Source of the DNA: an uncultured Muribaculum sp.
Lineage (GTDB): Bacteria > Bacteroidota > Bacteroidia > Bacteroidales > Muribaculaceae
Length of the DNA stretch: 64,000 nt
Assembly (NCBI GenBank): GCA_910589555.1
Contig: CAJUTE010000006.1
Coordinates: forward strand, 1-64,000
Direction: 5' to 3'
This document shows positions 60,582 to 64,000 of the stretch, piece after piece. The position numbers were made by a program, and so were the translations under genes. The notes under the pieces are model-generated. The model ran no database searches, was not told the DNA's origin, and saw only the letters and a list, made by a program, of their open reading frames with translations. The first letter of the stretch is position 1; each line of letters starts with the position of its first letter.

Positions 60582-61004
60582 TTATTTTTTAGCAGGGTCT
60601 TCGCAAAGTTCTACCAGAGTTCCGCAAGTGGACTTCGGGTGCAGGAATGCGATGTTAAGACCTTCAGCGCCTTTACGTGGAGCCTTGTCGATGAGACGGC
60701 AGCCGTTAGCCTCAGCCTCAGCGAGAGCGTTTGCCACTCCATCCTCGATAGCGAAAGCTATGTGCTGTATGCCTCCACGGCCGCCATTGTTGGCGATGAA
60801 TTTAGAGATAGCGCTGTCTTCGCTTGTACCTTCAAGGAGCTCGATTTTAGTCTGTCCGACCTTGAAGAACGCCGTGCGCACTTTCTGATCGGCCACCTCT
60901 TCAATGGCAAAGCATTTAAGACCTAAGATTTTTTCGTAGAAAGGAATAGCCTCGTCAAGCGACGTAACGGCGATACCAACATGTTCGATATGGGAAATGT
61001 CCAT
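60582..61004 (-). CDS. mce: Methylmalonyl-CoA epimerase
   Basis: A 140-residue VOC-fold metalloenzyme that interconverts (S)- and (R)-methylmalonyl-CoA. Metal ligands are visible: His in SHIEHVGIAV, His in GGIQHIAFAIED and the acidic residue in LVELCEDP. It is the first gene of the operon, so it links methylmalonyl-CoA mutase (not in the window) to the decarboxylase. Confidence 0.95.
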   Translation of the reverse strand: MDISHIEHVGIAVTSLDEAIPFYEKILGLKCFAIEEVADQKVRTAFFKVGQTKIELLEGTSEDSAISKFIANNGGRGGIQHIAFAIEDGVANALAEAEANGCRLIDKAPRKGAEGLNIAFLHPKSTCGTLVELCEDPAKK

Positions 61005-61070
61005 ACTTTAAATTATTAAAATTAAGAATAATGCACTGTTAAGCGTGGCGGCACACCCCGCCACACTCTG

Positions 61071-61078
61071 CAAAATTA
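61071..61078 (-). promoter_or_regulatory. -7 element of the mce-mmd operon
   Basis: The minus strand reads TAATTTTG about 67 bases before the mce ATG; the -33 box is a weak TTTT. A GC stem (GTGGCGG 61045-61051 with CCGCCAC 61058-61064) lies in the leader. Confidence 0.55.
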
Positions 61079-61208
61079 ATAATTATTATGGAATAAAACT
61101 CATTTTGGCAGTCACTATTTTATTATAATAATATGTGTGGCGGCGTTCTTCCTGCATATAACGGCAGCCTTTGAAAAGCGGCACCGATTGAAAAGTGCCG
61201 GAAAAACT

Positions 61209-61241
61209 GACATTTTTTGATGTTTTTAGTGAAAAAATGTC
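61209..61241. other. Long AT hairpin between mce and dnaK
   Basis: GACATTTTTT (61209-61218) and AAAAAATGTC (61232-61241) pair around a 13-base loop. It lies in the 423-base gap between the divergent mce and dnaK genes, in which I see no coding gene. It may act as a terminator, insulator or dnaK leader structure. No convincing dnaK promoter was found. Confidence 0.4.
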
Positions 61242-61427
61242 ACGTGCGTGTCAGTAAGCCGATTAAGTTTAGACAATTGGGAATTAATTATTTAAGCATC
61301 AACTCAACCTTTTTGGCACATGATTTGTTTTTCTTGTGAATGTCGGAGTTCAACGCGATTGATTTCTCCGGTAGATATTGTTATAGTGTAAATAAAATAA
61401 ATAACCAAAATAAAAAGTAAAATCATT

Positions 61428-63335
61428 ATGGGAAAGATTATTGGTATAGACTTAGGAACAACCAATTCCTGTGTTTCTGTCCTTGAAGGTAATGACCCTG
61501 TCGTTATCCCTAACAGCGAAGGCCGTAACACCACTCCATCTATAGTTGCATTTATCGCCGGCGGCGAACGTAAGGTGGGCGATCCTGCCAAGCGTCAAGC
61601 AATCACCAACCCTGAAGGCACGATTTATTCAATCAAGCGTTTCATGGGTGAAAATTACAATGAAGTAGCAGAAGAGATCAAGCGTGTGCCTTACGAAGTG
61701 GGCAAATCAGACAACGGCGGCGTGCGAGTACTCGTGGACGGTCGTGAATACACTCCTCAAGAGATTTCGGCAATGATTCTTCAAAAGATGAAGAAGACCG
61801 CCGAGGATTATCTTGGACAGACTGTAGACGAAGCCGTGATCACCGTTCCGGCATACTTCAACGATTCACAGCGTCAGGCTACTAAGGAAGCAGGCGAAAT
61901 CGCCGGTCTTAAGGTGCGTCGTATTGTCAACGAGCCTACCGCAGCAGCGCTTGCTTACGGTCTTGACAAGAGCGATAAGGATCAGAAAATCGCAGTGTTT
62001 GACCTTGGTGGCGGTACATTTGATATCTCCATCCTTGAACTTGGCGACGGCGTGTTTGAGGTGAAGTCAACCAACGGTGACACTCACCTTGGCGGTGATG
62101 ACTTTGACCACGTGATCATCGACTGGCTTGCCGATGACTTCCAGCAGGAATACAACGTAGACCTCCGCAAAGATTCAATGGCTCTTCAGCGTCTTAAAGA
62201 GGCCGCAGAAAAGGCTAAGATTGAACTTTCAAGCTCAACCACTACTGAAATCAACCTTCCTTATATAATGCCTGTCGACGGTGTTCCACGCCACTTGGTA
62301 AAGACTCTTACCCGCGCAAAATTCGAGCAGCTTGCCGACAAGCTTATCCAGGCAACCGTTAAGCCATGTGAACAAGCTCTTAAGGATGCCGGCATGAGCG
62401 CATCGGATATTGATGAAGTCATCCTCGTGGGTGGTTCAACCCGTATCCCGGCAATCCAGGAGATTGTCAAGAAGTTCTTCGGCAAAGCTCCGTCAAAGGG
62501 CGTTAACCCCGACGAAGTTGTAGCAGTGGGCGCCGCTATCCAAGGCGGTGTGCTTTCAGGCGACGTGAAGGATGTGCTTCTTCTTGATGTTGTGCCTCTG
62601 TCAGTAGGTATCGAAACTCTCGGTGGCGTAATGACCAAGCTTATCGAAGCCAACACCACTATCCCTACCCGCAAGAGCGAGGTATTCTCAACCGCTGTCG
62701 ACAATCAGCCGTCAGTTGAAATCCATGTGCTTCAGGGCGAACGTCCTCTTGCTAAGGATGACAAGACCCTTGGCAAGTTCCACCTTGACGGAATCGCACC
62801 CGCACCTCGTGGAATTCCGCAGATCGAAGTGACATTTGAAATCGACGCCAACGGTATTCTTAATGTATCGGCAAAGGATAAAGCCACCGGCAAGGAGCAG
62901 AGCATCCGTATCGAGGCTTCATCAGGCTTGACCGATGCTGAGATCAAGAGAATGAAGGACGAAGCAGCTGCCAACGCTGCAGCCGACGAAGCTGAAAAGC
63001 AGCGTATCGACAAGCTCAACCACGCTGACGCTGTCATCTTCCAGACCAAGAAGCAGCTCGAAGAACTTGGCGCAGCAATTCCTGCCGACAAGAAAGCTAC
63101 TATCGAATCAGCTCTTTCTCGTCTTGAAGAAGCTCACAAGGCTCAGAACATCGAAGGAATCGACTCTGCCATCAGCGAAATCCAGAAGGCATTCGGCGAA
63201 GCTCAGCAAGATATCCTCAACGCCCAACAGCAGGCTCAGGCAGGCGCACAGCAGCAAGGCGGCGCACAGCAGGGTCCCGCTAACAACGGCGGCGATGACC
63301 ACGTGACCGACGTAGACTTCGAGGAAGTGAAGTAA
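61428..63335 (+). CDS. dnaK: Molecular chaperone DnaK
   Basis: A 635-residue Hsp70. The ATPase domain opens IIGIDLGTTNSCVSVLEGND and contains FDLGGGTFDISIL and ILVGGSTRIPAIQ; the linker DVLLLDVVPLSVGIETLGG leads to the substrate-binding domain and lid. The C-terminus has a Gln/Ala/Gly run and ends VTDVDFEEVK, close to the EEVD-like end. It is not linked to grpE or dnaJ. A terminator follows. Confidence 0.97.
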   Translation: MGKIIGIDLGTTNSCVSVLEGNDPVVIPNSEGRNTTPSIVAFIAGGERKVGDPAKRQAITNPEGTIYSIKRFMGENYNEVAEEIKRVPYEVGKSDNGGVRVLVDGREYTPQEISAMILQKMKKTAEDYLGQTVDEAVITVPAYFNDSQRQATKEAGEIAGLKVRRIVNEPTAAALAYGLDKSDKDQKIAVFDLGGGTFDISILELGDGVFEVKSTNGDTHLGGDDFDHVIIDWLADDFQQEYNVDLRKDSMALQRLKEAAEKAKIELSSSTTTEINLPYIMPVDGVPRHLVKTLTRAKFEQLADKLIQATVKPCEQALKDAGMSASDIDEVILVGGSTRIPAIQEIVKKFFGKAPSKGVNPDEVVAVGAAIQGGVLSGDVKDVLLLDVVPLSVGIETLGGVMTKLIEANTTIPTRKSEVFSTAVDNQPSVEIHVLQGERPLAKDDKTLGKFHLDGIAPAPRGIPQIEVTFEIDANGILNVSAKDKATGKEQSIRIEASSGLTDAEIKRMKDEAAANAAADEAEKQRIDKLNHADAVIFQTKKQLEELGAAIPADKKATIESALSRLEEAHKAQNIEGIDSAISEIQKAFGEAQQDILNAQQQAQAGAQQQGGAQQGPANNGGDDHVTDVDFEEVK

Positions 63336-63355
63336 ACGATATCATAAAATAAACT

Positions 63356-63400
63356 GATGCGGGATGCAGCCCGACAGGGATGCGTCCCGCATCTTCTTTT
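63356..63400 (+). terminator. Terminator after dnaK
   Basis: GATGCGGGA (63356-63364) pairs with TCCCGCATC (63385-63393) around an inner GGATGC repeat, then a T-run. Confidence 0.85.
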
Positions 63401-63424
63401 AAAAACCTTTAATTTTTCTTTTTT

Positions 63425-63667
63425 ATGGAAATCAACGAAATTATCAGCCAGTTGAAGGACAAGTTAGGCGATTCTGTCAATGTAGAGCAGATAACAGAGA
63501 AACTGGGTGGATTTGACCACTCCAATATGTCGTTTACGGAGATTGTAGCGAAACTGAAAGATGGTAACATTCTCGGTGATCTTGATGGAGATGGCAAAGT
63601 GGAATCCAATATCGATGAAATCAAAGGTAAAGCCTCCCAGATGTTCGGCGGCATCTTTGGCAAATAA
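63425..63667 (+). CDS. Small EF-hand-like protein
   Basis: An 80-residue soluble protein: two helical segments (EINEIISQLKDKLGDSVNVE and AKLKDGNI) then a calcium-loop-like DLDGDGKVESNIDEI (residues about 52-66, with Asp at positions 1, 3 and 5 and Gly at 6), then a Gly/Phe-rich end (GGIFGK). It lies 24 bases after the dnaK terminator. Comparable small proteins are common in Bacteroidales. The calcium link is from the motif only. Confidence 0.7.
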   Translation: MEINEIISQLKDKLGDSVNVEQITEKLGGFDHSNMSFTEIVAKLKDGNILGDLDGDGKVESNIDEIKGKASQMFGGIFGK

Positions 63668-63682
63668 CCTTGAAACAAAAAA

Positions 63683-63696
63683 TACGGAATTCCGTA
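63683..63696. other. Perfect 14-bp palindrome
   Basis: TACGGAATTCCGTA is a perfect inverted repeat just after the EF-hand-like gene. It could be an operator or restriction-like chance site; it has no partner nearby. Confidence 0.35.
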
Positions 63697-63720
63697 AGAA
63701 CGATTACCCCAATGATTAAA

Positions 63721-63756
63721 AAGGAGCATAGTCAGCTGATTGTGCTCCTTTATATT
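63721..63756 (+). terminator. Terminator after the EF-hand-like gene
   Basis: AAGGAGCA (63721-63728) pairs with TGCTCCTT (63743-63750), followed by an AT-rich stretch. Confidence 0.7.
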
Positions 63757-63872
63757 GCCGTCAATATTAGTATTCATTTCGCTATATTTAGCTCATATTG
63801 AGCTGGTTATATTTTCGAGAGGCAAAATCAGCATTAGGGTGGCATATAACTTCCTATTTGAGCCAAATATTG

Positions 63873-63904
63873 TTTTTATATACTCAAAACTTTTGCTATA
63901 TTTG
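63873..63904 (+). promoter_or_regulatory. Promoter of the last gene
   Basis: TTTT (63873-63876), 20 bp, TATATTTG (63897-63904), 15 bases before the ATG. Confidence 0.55.
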
Positions 63905-63919
63905 CAAAAACTTTTGGAT

Positions 63920-64000
63920 ATGATTAAAACAATAGAAAATATCCCGAGACCAAAATATCTTGATAAGATTTTTAGATATAAGGGTAAAGGCGTGATAAAG
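63920..64000 (+). CDS. AAA-family ATPase (DUF4143 type), cut by the window end
   Basis: Only 27 residues are visible, MIKTIENIPRPKYLDKIFRY followed by a basic stretch. This matches the N-terminus of ATPases of the DUF4143-type AAA family, whose members usually begin with IPRxKYLxxL just before the P-loop. The Walker A motif lies beyond the window. Identification is therefore tentative. Confidence 0.5.
   Translation, partial: MIKTIENIPRPKYLDKIFRYKGKGVIK

Noticed and set aside
61005..61427. Cobalamin riboswitch before the methylmalonyl operon
   Set aside because: No B12-box-like conserved core could be seen; only simple hairpins are present.

Overview
This window looks like chromosome of a gut member of the Bacteroidales, most likely Muribaculaceae-like. 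Two things support this. Many genes carry the Bacteroidetes promoter pattern (TTTG, about 20 bp, TAnnTTTG). The gene content is also typical: a SusC/SusD pair, BamA followed by two OmpH genes, many lipoproteins, DUF6452/DUF6048/DUF6242/DUF6089/DUF4199/DUF3316 families, and a sodium-pumping methylmalonyl-CoA decarboxylase. The genus assignment is inference. I saw no rRNA, tRNA, CRISPR array, transposase or integrase.

Layout, left to right. 0-8 kb: a nucleotide-sugar dehydrogenase cut by the window edge, a large surface lipoprotein, a pyruvoyl decarboxylase fused to a PSDC domain, and a hybrid histidine kinase. 8-13 kb: a beta-helix lipoprotein, then a tight plus-strand run of DUF4199, dolichol-phosphate-type glycosyltransferase, nitroreductase, DUF6452 lipoprotein and DUF6048. 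13-18.5 kb (minus): a 57-residue membrane protein coupled to a 3'-5' exonuclease, then the biotin operon bioA-bioF-bioG/bioC fusion-bioD behind a promoter with a palindromic operator candidate. 18.6-22.8 kb: ROK glucokinase, then prmC-recX-comF (minus) divergent from ribD. 22.8-30.6 kb: an envelope-biogenesis run (DUF6242, DUF6089, uppS, bamA, two ompH/skp-like genes, murI). 30.6-37 kb: GH95 fucosidase, M48 protease, a membrane protein, a tiny Ala/Val repeat lipoprotein and a SulP transporter. 37-39 kb: an AT-rich two-gene island (retropepsin-like protein plus an LRR/Cys-cluster protein). 39-45 kb: a zinc-type COG0523 GTPase facing S41 protease, DUF3316 and parC. 45-54.4 kb: a SusC/SusD locus with a LamG protein, a four-helix-bundle gene flanked by nonamer repeats, and a secreted glycoside-hydrolase-like protein. 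54.5-61 kb: small lipoproteins, then the operon mce-mmdA-(LTD/OadG fusion)-mmdC-mmdB. 61-64 kb: dnaK, a small EF-hand protein and the start of an AAA ATPase.

Two parts connect functionally: the biotin operon makes the cofactor carried by the biotinyl subunit (57.6-58.0 kb) of the sodium-translocating decarboxylase that releases propionyl-CoA in the succinate-propionate pathway. The best candidates for something undescribed are (1) the S23/Avd-like four-helix-bundle gene bracketed by TTAANGACY nonamer arrays, the same repeat recurring at other gene ends, (2) the AT-rich retropepsin/LRR pair, and (3) the PSDC-type decarboxylase, whose architecture resembles fungal tryptophan decarboxylases more than lipid enzymes.
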